From positions 1-23,380 of the IMG/VR virus record IMGVR_UViG_3300031250_000224: DNA of 23,380 nucleotides; one strand, written 5' to 3'. The position numbers and the translations under genes were made by a program. Positions 1 to 7,465 of the stretch are shown here, piece by piece. Position 1 is the first letter of the stretch; each line of letters starts with the position of its first letter. This DNA is from a virus. The notes under the pieces were generated by a model. That model worked only from the letters and a program-made list of their open reading frames with translations, had not been told where the DNA came from and did not search any database.

Positions 1-195
1 ATGGCACGCACGTTCCAGGAACTTCTCGACCTGTTCTATCCGAACTTCGGCAAGGGCCCGATCGGCCCGGTCGGCCCCACCGGCGCCGTCCCCAACCTCG
101 GCCCGATGGCCAAGTCCAAGCCGAAGCCGAGCGCTCCGTTCGACACCCTGCTCGGCGGCACCGTCGATCCGCTGTCGGTGCCGCGGCGCAAGTGA
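1..195 (+). CDS. Small phage protein, unknown function
   Basis: This is a 64-residue ORF that opens with the first base of the window, so an upstream start or ribosome binding site cannot be judged and the gene could be 5' truncated. The N-terminus contains a hydrophobic LLDLFYPNFG stretch that resembles the C-terminal tail LDILFPNFAK of the scaffold-like protein at 4710-5351. A short run of Gly-Pro-X triplets follows (GPIGPVGPTG), then a basic, proline-rich middle with a TLLGG motif that echoes the KTLLG ends of the next two genes. It lies in line with the portal operon. I do not recognise a named family. A role in virion assembly is inferred from position only. Confidence 0.55.
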   Translation: MARTFQELLDLFYPNFGKGPIGPVGPTGAVPNLGPMAKSKPKPSAPFDTLLGGTVDPLSVPRRK

Positions 196-232
196 CGCCG
201 TCCCCTCCCCTCCAGACCGCATGAGGTCCCCC

Positions 233-451
233 ATGTGCATCGGTTCCGCACCAAGCATTGCCGCCCCGCCCCCGCCACCGCCGGCCCCGCCGCCGTCGCC
301 GCAATTGCCCGACAAGGCGGTGCAGCAGGCCGGCAATGACCAGCGCGCCCGCGCCCTGGCGGCGGCCGGGCCGATCTCGACCATCAACACCTCGCCGGAA
401 GGCCTCACCACCCCGCCGGACACCGCCTACAAGACCTTGCTGGGAGCATGA
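233..451 (+). CDS. Small proline-rich phage protein with MCIG start and KTLLG end
   Basis: The protein is 72 residues from the ATG at 233. An in-frame ATG exists at 221, but GAGGT at 223-227 sits 5 bases before the ATG at 233, and that start gives the same MCIG N-terminus as the next gene. Residues about 8-18 are almost all proline and alanine, and the C-terminus ends KTLLGA. From memory, many podoviruses carry small proteins of this plan beside the portal gene (Met-Cys-Gly start, polyproline, a STI/ST motif, KTLLG end). Their role is not established to my knowledge. The stop codon overlaps the ATG of the next gene (ATGA), which indicates translational coupling. Confidence 0.7.
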   Translation: MCIGSAPSIAAPPPPPPAPPPSPQLPDKAVQQAGNDQRARALAAAGPISTINTSPEGLTTPPDTAYKTLLGA

Positions 452-741
452 CCATGTGCATCGGCGGATCCTTCGAACAACAGCTGTTCAACCCCATCGC
501 CGGGGCCATTACCGGCGACCCCATCACCTCGCAGATCATCGACAAGGCGGCGCCCCAGCCGGTCCAGGACGTCCTGATGGCGCCGCAGCGCGCCGCCGGC
601 GCCGCCATCGACGGCATCGCCGGGCCGGGCACCGCCCAGGCCCTGGTGCAGGCGGGCGATCCCCGCGGCCTGTTCGACCAGGGCCAGAGCTGGAATTCCC
701 CGGCGGCCCAGGGCCAGGCCAAGACCCTGCTGGGGCAGTGA
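448..741 (+). CDS. Small phage protein, second MCIG...KTLLG protein
   Basis: This 97-residue ORF starts in an ATGA overlap with the gene before it. A second ATG at 454 is 8 bases behind a GGGAG and would begin exactly MCIGG, so 454 may be the true start. The protein shares the MCIG N-terminus and KTLLG C-terminus with the preceding gene, while the middle is unrelated, rich in Gly, Ala and Pro, and has no transmembrane segment. The two genes look like divergent members of one small-protein family in the portal operon. The function is unknown; a minor structural or assembly role is inferred from position. Confidence 0.7.
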   Translation: MTMCIGGSFEQQLFNPIAGAITGDPITSQIIDKAAPQPVQDVLMAPQRAAGAAIDGIAGPGTAQALVQAGDPRGLFDQGQSWNSPAAQGQAKTLLGQ

Positions 742-777
742 CCCTTCCCCCATCACCCACACCAACGGAGTAGACCC

Positions 778-2472
778 ATGCCTCCCCTGTCCAACACCCG
801 GCCCAAGGCCGGCGACGAGGTCGTCGCCCTGCGGCAGCACGTCGACCGGCGAATGGCAAGCTTGCGCGACGAACGCCTGTCGTACTGGAACCACTGGCGC
901 GAGCTGTCCGAGCACATCCTGCCGCGCCGCGGCCGCTTCCTGCAGAGCCCCAACCAGGCCAACCGCGGCGATTCCCGCAACCAGAAGATCATCGACAGCA
1001 CCGGTACCCTGGCCGCCCGCACCCTGGCGTCCGGCATGATGGCCGGAATCACCAGCCCGGCGCGGCCGTGGTTCCGCCTCACCGCCGCCGGCGGCTTGAC
1101 CGACAACCAGGCGGTCAAGCAGTGGCTCGACGACGTCACCAAACGCATGCTGCACGTCTTCGCCAAGTCCAACTTCTACAACGCGCTGGCCGTGATGTAC
1201 GAGGAGCTGGGGGTGTTCGGCACCGCGGCGATGGTGATCCTCGACGATCCCGTGGACACCATCCGCTGCCATCCGCTCACCGTCGGCGAGTATTTCCTGT
1301 CCAACTCGCCCCGGCTGTCGGTCGACACCCTCTACCGCGAGTTCGCCCTGACCGTCGGCCAGGTGGTCGGCCAGTTCGGCCTCGACGCCTGTTCGTCGAC
1401 GCTTCGCGGCCTGCACCAGAGCGGCCAGCTCGACCGCGAGGTGATGATCGGCCACGCCATCGAGCCGAACGACACCCAGGTCCTCGACGATCCCACCTTC
1501 CGCGGAATGGCCTGGCGCTCGGTCTATTGGGAGATCAACGGCGGGCAGACCCAGGTGCTGGCCCGGCGCGGCTTCAACGAGTTCCCGGTGTGCGCGCCCC
1601 GCTGGCATCTGGTCGGCAACGACGTCTACGGCCGCAGCCCCGGCATGGACGCGCTGGGCGACGTCAAGGCGCTGCAGATCGAGCAGAAGCGAAAGGCCCA
1701 GGCGATCGAGAAGATGGTCAACCCGCCGATGGTCGCCGACGTTTCCATGAAGAACCAGCCGGCCACCCTGCTGCCCGGCGGCGTCACCTACCTGCCCGGC
1801 TCGGCCGCCGGCATCGGCTTTCGCCCCGTCTACGAGGTGACGCCGCCGATCCAAGGGCTGGTCGAGGACATTCGCGAGGTGCAGCAGCGGATCAACCAGG
1901 CCTTCTACGCCGACCTGTGGCTAATGATCTCGCAGCTCGACACCGTGCGGACCGCCACCGAGATCGCCGAGCGCAAGGAGGAGAAGCTCTTGATGCTGGG
2001 ACCGGTGCTCGAGCGCTTCCACGCCGAGTGCCTGAGCCCCGCGGTGCATCGCACCTTCGCGATCATGACCCGCACCGGCCAGCTGCCGCCGCCGCCGACG
2101 CCCAAGCTGCTGCCCCATATCCAGGTCGAGTACATCTCGATGCTGGCCCAGGCGCAGAAGGCCACGGCGACCGGCTCGATCGAGCGGCTGGCCTCGTTCA
2201 TCGGCAGCATCGCCGGCAGCCACCCCGCCGTCCTCGACAAGATCGACTTCGATGAGGCCGTCGACGAATACGCCGACATGCTGGGGGTGCCGCCGAAGAT
2301 CGTGCTGCCCTCCGACCAGGTCGCCGCGCTGCGCCAGGCCCGCGTCCGGCAGGCCGCCCAGCAGCAGGCGATCGCCACCAACATGGCCTTGGCCAAGGGC
2401 GCCCAGACCCTGTCGAACATCAACGTCGGCGGTGGCCAGGACACCGTTCAGGCTCAGGGAGGTTTGCGATGA
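778..2472 (+). CDS. Portal (head-to-tail connector) protein
   Basis: The protein is 564 residues, close to the usual length of T7 gp8-type portals (about 530-560). It matches the 'bacteriophage head to tail connecting protein' family. The signature block is in residues about 35-105: YWNHWRELSEHILPRRGRF, then NQKIIDSTGTLAARTL and GMMAGITSPARPWF. Family members form the ring at one capsid vertex that takes DNA in during packaging and later joins head and tail. The start at 778 has a CGGAG about 10 bases upstream. The C-terminus is Gln/Ala-rich and helical, as is common for the inner barrel and crown. The stop overlaps the next ATG (ATGA at 2469-2472), which couples it to the Bbp19-like gene. 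Confidence 0.93.
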   Translation: MPPLSNTRPKAGDEVVALRQHVDRRMASLRDERLSYWNHWRELSEHILPRRGRFLQSPNQANRGDSRNQKIIDSTGTLAARTLASGMMAGITSPARPWFRLTAAGGLTDNQAVKQWLDDVTKRMLHVFAKSNFYNALAVMYEELGVFGTAAMVILDDPVDTIRCHPLTVGEYFLSNSPRLSVDTLYREFALTVGQVVGQFGLDACSSTLRGLHQSGQLDREVMIGHAIEPNDTQVLDDPTFRGMAWRSVYWEINGGQTQVLARRGFNEFPVCAPRWHLVGNDVYGRSPGMDALGDVKALQIEQKRKAQAIEKMVNPPMVADVSMKNQPATLLPGGVTYLPGSAAGIGFRPVYEVTPPIQGLVEDIREVQQRINQAFYADLWLMISQLDTVRTATEIAERKEEKLLMLGPVLERFHAECLSPAVHRTFAIMTRTGQLPPPPTPKLLPHIQVEYISMLAQAQKATATGSIERLASFIGSIAGSHPAVLDKIDFDEAVDEYADMLGVPPKIVLPSDQVAALRQARVRQAAQQQAIATNMALAKGAQTLSNINVGGGQDTVQAQGGLR

Positions 2473-2786
2473 CCGATGATACCGAGGTGTTCAACGCCGC
2501 CGATCCGGCGGCGGTCGACAAGAAGACGCGCAAGGCCGACCGGGTCGAGAACCGCCGGCTGGCCGCCTTCAAGACGGTGATGGCAAGCCGGGAGGGCCGC
2601 CGCTACGTGTGGTGGCTGCTGGAGCAAACCGGGGTGTTCCGCTCCAGCTTTACCGGCAATTCCACCACCTTCTTCAACGAGGGCCAGCGCAATGTCGGCC
2701 TGATGCTGGTCGCCGACATCAACGCGGCGGCGCCCGAGCTTTACATCGTCATGCTCGACGAGGCCAAGGACGATTCCAACGTCTGA
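2469..2786 (+). CDS. Bbp19-like phage structural protein
   Basis: This 105-residue protein is translationally coupled to the portal gene by an ATGA overlap. Its core (residues about 25-100) has the pattern I associate with the Bbp19 family of BPP-1-like podoviruses: a basic helix, GRRYVWWLLEQTGVFRSSF, a T/F-rich NSTTFFNEGQRNVGL segment, and a C-terminal helix ending in acidic residues. In related phages it follows the portal gene directly, as it does here. The biochemical role is not known to me; presence in the virion or in assembly is inferred from the family. It is the last gene before a strong hairpin terminator at 2802. Confidence 0.82.
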   Translation: MTDDTEVFNAADPAAVDKKTRKADRVENRRLAAFKTVMASREGRRYVWWLLEQTGVFRSSFTGNSTTFFNEGQRNVGLMLVADINAAAPELYIVMLDEAKDDSNV

Positions 2787-2801
2787 CCCTGCCGGCCATC
2801 C

Positions 2802-2840
2802 AGGGCGCCCGGAGGATACCTTCGGGCGCCCTTCGTTTGC
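2802..2840 (+). terminator. Rho-independent terminator after the portal operon
   Basis: A 12-bp stem (2802-2813 with 2821-2832, one G-U pair) and a 7-base loop are followed by a T-rich tail CTTCGTTTGC. It lies 15 bases after the Bbp19-like stop. The stem core GCGCCCGG and the tail recur at 7329-7361 and 15343-15379, which defines hairpin family 2 of this window. Confidence 0.75.
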
Positions 2841-3013
2841 GATGGGGCCGGAAGGAAGGATCCTTGTCGCACGACAATCAAAACTGCGCTTCAGCGACAA
2901 TCTGCCGCCATCCTGAATACCGATGATCGCCAGCCGGACGGCGTCAGGCGCAAGCCCGGCGCGCCCCCGCTGCACCAATGGATGAAATTTTATGACGCGC
3001 GGCAATCTTACCG

Positions 3014-3071
3014 CTTGACGGCCGCGCCGGAATGTGACTTGACTCTCTGCACGGCCACACGAGCGCCCGGA
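3014..3071 (+). repeat. 58-bp recurrent element, copy 1
   Basis: This block aligns without gaps to 3124-3181, 7281-7338 and 15295-15352. It begins CTTGACGGC, has AATGTGA at offset 18 and a second TTGACT at offset 26, and ends CACACGAGCGCCCGGA. The end is the left arm of hairpin family 2, but here the right arm is missing. It may be a promoter or regulator-binding site; no good -10 hexamer follows at 17 bases. The rest of 2841-3230 shows no gene, only a small inverted repeat (TTGTCG-CA-CGACAA near 2865). Confidence 0.6.
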
Positions 3072-3123
3072 CCCGTCGTCATCCTCACGCCCACCGACGC
3101 TACCGTGTTCCTTAATCTCTCCG

Positions 3124-3181
3124 CTTGACGTAGGCGTGCGAATGTGAGGTGGCTATACATGCTGTCATACGCGTGTCCGTA
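3124..3181 (+). repeat. 58-bp recurrent element, copy 2 (diverged)
   Basis: It starts CTTGACGTAGGCG and keeps AATGTGA at the same offset as the other copies, but the second TTGACT is changed to GTGGCT and the GCGCCCGG end is degraded. It contains TATACAT, a possible -10-like box, about 50 bases before the lipoprotein start. It sits 110 bp after copy 1 in direct orientation and may drive the lipoprotein gene at 3231. Confidence 0.5.
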
Positions 3182-3230
3182 GATTTACGTCTCCGGCGCC
3201 TCCGTTATTCCTGGTGCCATGGAGATCGAC

Positions 3231-3827
3231 ATGCATCCCGCTCGCCTGGTCACTGTCCTTGCCGCCCTCGCGATCGGCGGGTGCAGCCAAAATGAGCACC
3301 ATCGGGTCGACTACCAGGCCCTGGCGGCGGAAACCCCGTGGAAGATCGAACAGAATGGCAGCGAGACCCGATCGATTCCCCTCGGCGGCGGCGTGATCCG
3401 CCACCAAGACCGCAAGGACGGCAAAGTCTACAACCTCGACATGGATGAAAGCGGGCTGGGTGCCGTCGGCTGCGTATGGGAACTTTATGTGCAGATAAGA
3501 ACTGACATGGAGATTTGCCACAAAGAAGACATCGAGTGGAAAACTCTAATGTCAAACGCGATCAATGACATCAACTCATTCATTGTTGACAACAGCATCG
3601 ATGATACGACAAGAAACTACCTCGATGCCGTTTTGTCCGACAAGATGTCTGCGATAAACAAAGTCGCAGCTTCTGCTCCGAAAGAATTTATAGAAAAAGC
3701 GTGCTCATGGAACACATCAATGAGAATGCTTTCTCATCTGAAAGAGAATGGTCCGGCTGAGTTCAACTACTCTGTCAGGAAACTTTTATCCGTTCCAAGG
3801 CCGCCTGTTTCGATGCCTTGCTTATAA
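3231..3827 (+). CDS. Putative exported lipoprotein, phage cargo gene
   Basis: The protein is 198 residues from the ATG at 3231, chosen over 3219 because GGAG lies 6 bases upstream and the resulting N-terminus is a clean lipoprotein signal: Arg5, a hydrophobic run LVTVLAALA, then IGGC with the lipid-accepting Cys at about residue 18. Ser at +2 would favour the outer membrane by the usual Gram-negative rule. The mature part is hydrophilic and contains a few Cys and charged helices. From about 3490 onward the DNA is much more AT-rich than the flanking virion genes, which suggests recent acquisition. It lies between a terminator and a hairpin and near the 58-bp elements, like a moron. Superinfection exclusion or host surface change is inference only. 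I do not recognise the family. Confidence 0.7.
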   Translation: MHPARLVTVLAALAIGGCSQNEHHRVDYQALAAETPWKIEQNGSETRSIPLGGGVIRHQDRKDGKVYNLDMDESGLGAVGCVWELYVQIRTDMEICHKEDIEWKTLMSNAINDINSFIVDNSIDDTTRNYLDAVLSDKMSAINKVAASAPKEFIEKACSWNTSMRMLSHLKENGPAEFNYSVRKLLSVPRPPVSMPCL

Positions 3828-3844
3828 GGGCTTTCCGAGTAAGT

Positions 3845-3866
3845 GCGTGAACCAGATGGTTCGCGC
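3845..3866. other. Hairpin without U-tract in the 222-bp gap
   Basis: GCGTGAACC and GGTTCGCGC form a 9-bp stem (one G-U pair) with the loop AGAT, 17 bases after the lipoprotein stop. No T-run follows, so it may end or stabilise the lipoprotein mRNA. The rest of 3828-4049 has no coding signal except an AAGGAG before the ATG at 4050. Confidence 0.4.
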
Positions 3867-4049
3867 CGGGGCATGGCTTCCGCCTGCCCTCGCTCATGCC
3901 GCGCGGTCGAATTCCAGCCGACGACCGCGGCCACGCCGTCCGGACAACCATTGTCGGCGGCGCAATCTATCGATTCACAATCGGTCATCGGCCAAGTCCG
4001 CAGCCTCATCCCGAGCGCAATCCACTTCGCATGACACAAGGAGAATGCC

Positions 4050-4625
4050 ATGTCTTCCATCGAGCTTATTCGCACCCCAATCGCCAGCCCAGCACCGTCT
4101 GCGCCTGCTCCGGCGGCGGGTTCCGACGGCAGCAATGCGCCGCAGGCGGCGACGCAGTCCAACAGCTTCGCCCCGGTCTCCGCCGACCAAATCATGAATT
4201 CGGCGAATACCTGGAAGAACCACAGCCCCTATGGCCTCAGCGCCATCAACAAGGACATGGGGGCCGGCCAGGCCAAGGACCACCAGTGGGTCGGCGACAC
4301 CCTGACCCAGGCGGGCACCGGCAGCTTCGACACGCCGCAGACCCGGCCGTCGATCGCCGACTGGGCCGACAAGAACGCCGACATCCCCGGATGGAATGTC
4401 GTCGACGGCCCGGCCCGGAAGGGCGACGTGCTGGCGATGGCCAAGCCCAACAACCCGGTGTTCGGCATGCGCCTCGGCCAAATGGGCATCGCCACCGGCG
4501 ACGGCACCAGCATCGGCATGCCGATGGGCGGCGACATCATGGAGGGCGACATCGGCCTTGCCGACGGCGACAACGCCACCATCCGACGCTACGCCAACCT
4601 CGCCGACGGCGACGACGTCGCCTGA
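4050..4625 (+). CDS. NlpC/P60-like virion protein lacking catalytic residues, copy 1
   Basis: The protein is 191 residues, with AAGGAG 7 bases before the ATG. Residues 1-45 are a Pro/Ala/Ser-rich linker. Residues about 48-185 follow the layout of phage NlpC/P60- or amidase-like domains: N-SANTW, a helix ending in WVGDTLTQAG, SIADWADKNADIPGW, GDVLAM, MGIATGDGTSI and TIRRYAN. At the place where I expect the catalytic Cys (usual K-C-N-x-F-V) this protein has K-D-H-Q-W-V (Asp77), and the expected His of GHVGI is Gln144. If this alignment is right it is a structural pseudoenzyme. The alignment is from memory and moderate. A near-identical copy lies at 8785-9358. The stop is 22 bases before a 14-bp hairpin, and the scaffold-like gene follows. 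Confidence 0.65.
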   Translation: MSSIELIRTPIASPAPSAPAPAAGSDGSNAPQAATQSNSFAPVSADQIMNSANTWKNHSPYGLSAINKDMGAGQAKDHQWVGDTLTQAGTGSFDTPQTRPSIADWADKNADIPGWNVVDGPARKGDVLAMAKPNNPVFGMRLGQMGIATGDGTSIGMPMGGDIMEGDIGLADGDNATIRRYANLADGDDVA

Positions 4626-4683
4626 CCGTTCCAACCAATTTGACCTTCGACGACGGGCGCCCTTGCGGCGCCCGTCGTCGTTT
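4082..4683 (+). repeat. Long direct repeat, copy 1 (NlpC-like gene plus hairpin)
   Basis: About 600 bp from CGCCAGCCCAGCACCG through the hairpin at 4648-4683 is nearly identical to 8785-9417. The main differences are a 27-30 bp insertion in copy 2 (GlyAsn/SerAsp-rich linker) and scattered substitutions. Recombination between the copies would delete or loop out about 4.7 kb. Confidence 0.85.
4648..4683 (+). terminator. Hairpin family 1, copy 1
   Basis: A perfect 14-bp stem CGACGACGGGCGCC / GGCGCCCGTCGTCG with the loop CTTGC is followed by TTT. It lies between the NlpC-like stop and the scaffold-like start. The same hairpin occurs at 9382, 10914 (loop lost), 14605 and 17133. It could be a terminator or an RNA-processing site. 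Confidence 0.7.
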
Positions 4684-4709
4684 CAACCTCGCGAGCAAAG
4701 GAATTGACC

Positions 4710-5351
4710 ATGTCCGACCAGATCGTGTCCCAGAACGCCGATCCAGGAAACCTGCAGGCTGGCCCCGCGCCCGCCCCCGCCTCTCCCGACGCGGCGATGG
4801 GCGGCACGGCGGCACCCGAAACCTCTCCCGCCGTCGGCGAAGAGGCCCCCGACAATGCGGCCGCCACCGGCACGGCATCCGGCCCTCCGGAATCCTATGC
4901 CGACTTCACCGTGCCCGACGGCCTTGTCGCCGACCCGCAGCTCGCCGCCGAGTTCAAGGTCCTGGCCAAGGAATGCGGCCTGCCCCAGGAGGCGGCGCAG
5001 CAACTGGTCGACCTCTATGCCGAGCGGGTGCGCGACCTCGCCGAGTCCCCCAACCGCCTGTGGCAGCAGACCCAGGGCGAGTGGCGCCAGCAGGCGCGAT
5101 CCGACCGCGAAATCGGCGGCGCCCGATTCGCCGCCAATGTCGCCCTCGCCAACAAGGCCGTCGACACCTTCGGCGGCCCGGCCCTGCGCCAGGCCTTGGG
5201 GCAGACCGGGGCGGGCAACCACCCCGAGGTCATCCGCTTCTTCTGCCGCGTCGGCAACGCGATCTCCGAGGACGCCATGGTCGCGCCGCACTCCGCCGCG
5301 TCCCGCCGCAGCACCCTCGATATCCTCTTCCCCAATTTCGCCAAGGAGTGA
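4710..5351 (+). CDS. Scaffold-like phage protein
   Basis: The protein is 213 residues from the ATG at 4710, with AAAGGA 7 bases upstream. The first 65 residues are disordered and Ala/Pro/Gly-rich. The C-terminal part is helical and has the pattern of podoviral capsid-assembly or scaffold proteins encoded just before the major capsid gene: YADFTVPDGL, LAAEFKVLAKECGLPQEAAQQLVDLY, TQGEWRQQARSD, FGGPALRQALGQTGAGNHPEVIRFFCRVGNAISED. Scaffolds of this kind guide procapsid assembly and leave the head. The tail SRRSTLDILFPNFAKE is probably the capsid-binding end. Unusually, the capsid gene is 4.4 kb downstream, with cargo genes and a decayed second scaffold copy in between. The scaffold call rests on pattern and context. 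Confidence 0.72.
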   Translation: MSDQIVSQNADPGNLQAGPAPAPASPDAAMGGTAAPETSPAVGEEAPDNAAATGTASGPPESYADFTVPDGLVADPQLAAEFKVLAKECGLPQEAAQQLVDLYAERVRDLAESPNRLWQQTQGEWRQQARSDREIGGARFAANVALANKAVDTFGGPALRQALGQTGAGNHPEVIRFFCRVGNAISEDAMVAPHSAASRRSTLDILFPNFAKE

Positions 5352-5467
5352 TCGGCAGCAAGAACATCTTGAGAACGCCAGCAACATATGCTAGGAAATT
5401 TGATATCGACGCCTCCGGCTTGCGGGCCGGACGTGAAGAAGTAGGCGTAGACATCGTGGAGGAGGAG

Positions 5468-6685
5468 ATGCGTGCGTTCGCGTTGGTACTGTCGTGCGTC
5501 ATGCTGGTTGCAGGAGCTGCCTCGGCCCGCGACCGGGACCCGCCGGAGATCCGGCACATGATCTTCGACACCAGCGCGGATTGGGCGGTTCCCGAGGCCC
5601 CCCGGTCGTCGGGGTTCTATGCGGACTGGAAAGTGCCGGAATCACGCGATCTCCTCTTCCAACTCTACGATCTCGGCGATCCGCTCGCCCGCTTTCAGCA
5701 GTACTGGTATTGGTGGATGGCGGATCCAAGCAAACGCCAGGCCTTGCGTGATGAAATCGCCAAGAAGAACGATCCCGGCCTCGCGGATGTCGATTTGCGT
5801 GACGCCACCGTTCGGCTTGCCGCCGGTGAGGCAACGATGGAAGAGATGCGCATCGCCGTCGGCAGGCTGCCCAAGGGCAGTTCCGATCCCAATATCGGCG
5901 CCGACGAGGCCAGCGTCCTTGACACCGATCCCGGGCTCAAGGCCACGGGATGCCGATATTTTCTTCAGCGGCGGACGATCAGTCCCGACCACATCGTCGG
6001 ATGCCGGAAGGGCGCCCGGGACGGACAAGCGGCCTCGGCCTACCGGCTGGGGATGGTCTATCAGCGCCGCGGCGACGATTTCGACCGTGGATTGCTGCCA
6101 CAGATGCAACGCGCCCTCCACTTCCGCCCCGACCTGAAGACGGCCGTGCGCTATTTCCGCCAGGCCGCCGGCGCCGGCCATCCTGCCGCACAGGGGCGCA
6201 TGGCCCAGTTGTACGCCATCGGCCACGGGGTGAAGCGCGACGTGGCGGAAGCCGTGCGCCTCGCCCGGCTCGCCGCCGCCACGGACGATCCGGAAGGCCT
6301 CGCGGTGCTTGGGTTGCTGACCCTGCAGGGGCGCGGAGTGCCGGAAGACATCGCCGCGGGCGTCGCCTTGATCCGCAAGGCGGCCGAGCGCGGCAACCGC
6401 ATGGCGCAGTACACCATGGCAACCCTCTGTTTCCGCGGCCACGGCGTCGAGGCCGATGGCGTGGAGGCGCTGACCTGGCTGCGCCTGATCCACCTGGACA
6501 TCAAGAGCGGTGTGCGCGGCGACGCCGATCCTGCGGATTACGGTGACCTGATGGTCGAACCCTGGCCGCGCACCACTCAGATCGGCAATTACTACCGCCA
6601 GGTGCCCGACGCCGACCTCGAAGCCATCGCCAGATCGGCCGCCTTGCGCAAGAAATTGGCGGCAGATGGAACTTGGCCGTATTAA
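5468..6685 (+). CDS. Exported Sel1-repeat protein, phage cargo gene
   Basis: The protein is 405 residues. The start at 5468 is chosen because GGAGGAGG lies immediately upstream and the N-terminus MRAFALVLSCVMLVAGAASA is a signal peptide with an ASA cleavage site near residue 21. The reading frame stays open far upstream, but that stretch overlaps other genes. The second half holds Sel1-like (TPR-type) repeats, for example TAVRYFRQAAGAGHPAAQGRMAQLYAIGHGVKRDVAEAVRL and similar units at about residues 220-360. Such repeats bind other proteins, often at the cell envelope. It is not part of any virion family I know and sits inside the head gene cluster, so it is read as lysogenic cargo. A weak TTGAGA-17-TAGGAA promoter may lie at about 5370-5398. 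Confidence 0.75.
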   Translation: MRAFALVLSCVMLVAGAASARDRDPPEIRHMIFDTSADWAVPEAPRSSGFYADWKVPESRDLLFQLYDLGDPLARFQQYWYWWMADPSKRQALRDEIAKKNDPGLADVDLRDATVRLAAGEATMEEMRIAVGRLPKGSSDPNIGADEASVLDTDPGLKATGCRYFLQRRTISPDHIVGCRKGARDGQAASAYRLGMVYQRRGDDFDRGLLPQMQRALHFRPDLKTAVRYFRQAAGAGHPAAQGRMAQLYAIGHGVKRDVAEAVRLARLAAATDDPEGLAVLGLLTLQGRGVPEDIAAGVALIRKAAERGNRMAQYTMATLCFRGHGVEADGVEALTWLRLIHLDIKSGVRGDADPADYGDLMVEPWPRTTQIGNYYRQVPDADLEAIARSAALRKKLAADGTWPY

Positions 6686-6778
6686 AACTAATGTTCCAGA
6701 GTTCCTGAACTCGATGGCGAATATGTCGCATGGCACATCACCGACACATAATATTCTGCGGCAAAAGACACGGGCCCA

Positions 6779-7150
6779 TCATTGTCGAGCGGATCGCAGG
6801 ACGCCAACCACAACGTCGCATGCTGTGCCTTTCCCCCCCGGTCTTGCCTCATCTGCCCCCTTCACATCGTAACGGCATTTCTCGGTATTTACGTTAAAGT
6901 GCCGGTTTATTCCACCCGCATCAATATCCAGAACATATTCTGCCGGGCGCTCCTCTGAGCCGATAATGACGGCTTGACGCCGCTTGCAGTATAAATTCCC
7001 AGGGCAATACAGCACTGCGAACGGAATGCCACCTTCCGAGCGGGACAGAGTGACTGAATAGACATCAGCCGAATGCGCCTCAAAAGCAATTGTCGTGGAC
7101 AAAAGCGTAAATAGTGCCCTTGCGAAACCAGGACTTTTTCTTATCCCCAT
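6779..7150 (-). CDS. Small exported protein of unknown function, only minus-strand gene
   Basis: The protein is 123 residues from the ATG whose complement is 7148-7150. This start is chosen over upstream ones because a GGGG lies about 7 bases before it and it begins a signal peptide, MGIRKSPGFARALFTLLSTT, with AHS-A as the probable cleavage site. The mature part has four Cys (LYCPGNLYC, EKCRYD, GTACD), which suggests disulfides, and the phrases DIDAGGINRHFNV and KGADEARPGGKG look like a conserved domain, but I do not recognise the family. It faces the Sel1 gene tail-to-tail. It is AT-richer than the virion genes and oriented against them, both typical for a moron expressed from its own promoter. 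The 93 bases between it and the Sel1 gene show no clear terminator. Confidence 0.6.
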   Translation of the reverse strand: MGIRKSPGFARALFTLLSTTIAFEAHSADVYSVTLSRSEGGIPFAVLYCPGNLYCKRRQAVIIGSEERPAEYVLDIDAGGINRHFNVNTEKCRYDVKGADEARPGGKGTACDVVVGVLRSARQ

Positions 7151-7280
7151 GGCACACCCCATCAACAGCGGACACATTCCGCCATAACTATTTTCGCCAT
7201 ACAATGCATGCCCGATCACGCGTTGAAATTAGCAATCTGCCTCTACCGCGAGCCCACCGTAATTTTTGAACAACCATTAG

Positions 7281-7338
7281 CTTGACAGCAGCGACGGGAT
7301 GTGATTTGACTGTGCGCATCGCCACACGAGCGCCCGGA
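7281..7338 (+). repeat. 58-bp recurrent element, copy 3
   Basis: This ungapped match to 3014-3071 has CTTGACAGC, ATGTGA, TTTGACT and then GCCACACGAGCGCCCGGA. The last 10 bases form the left arm of the hairpin at 7329-7359. It lies between the divergent minus-strand gene and the exported CarG-like gene. Confidence 0.65.
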
Positions 7339-7361
7339 GAGAGACGTCCGGGCGCTTTTCG
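7329..7361 (+). terminator. Hairpin family 2, rightward terminator
   Basis: A perfect 10-bp stem AGCGCCCGGA / TCCGGGCGCT has an 8-base loop, then TTTTCGTTTG. The hairpin overlaps the end of the 58-bp element, so any rightward transcript begun in the element would meet it at once. Confidence 0.65.
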
Positions 7362-7465
7362 TTTGCCTGATCGCCAGTTCCCGCAAAGGTCGACGTTTCC
7401 GTTGACATTGCCCAGCCCCCAGCGCTGGGATTCGTCCAGCCAACGCATGGTCGAGGGGAACCGCG

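Noticed and set aside
427-1854. Long minus-strand open frame opposite the portal gene
   Set aside because: It is a mirror of high-GC codon use. The translation is low-complexity (Gly/Ala/Arg/Asp/His) and the plus strand has a recognisable portal protein.
2860-2880. Small palindrome TTGTCGCACGACAA as repressor operator
   Set aside because: A single short copy with no partner site; too likely by chance.
3896-5467. Upstream extension of the Sel1 gene frame
   Set aside because: This part is out of frame over the NlpC-like and scaffold genes and is Arg/Pro-rich. A signal peptide and ribosome binding site mark the true start at 5468.
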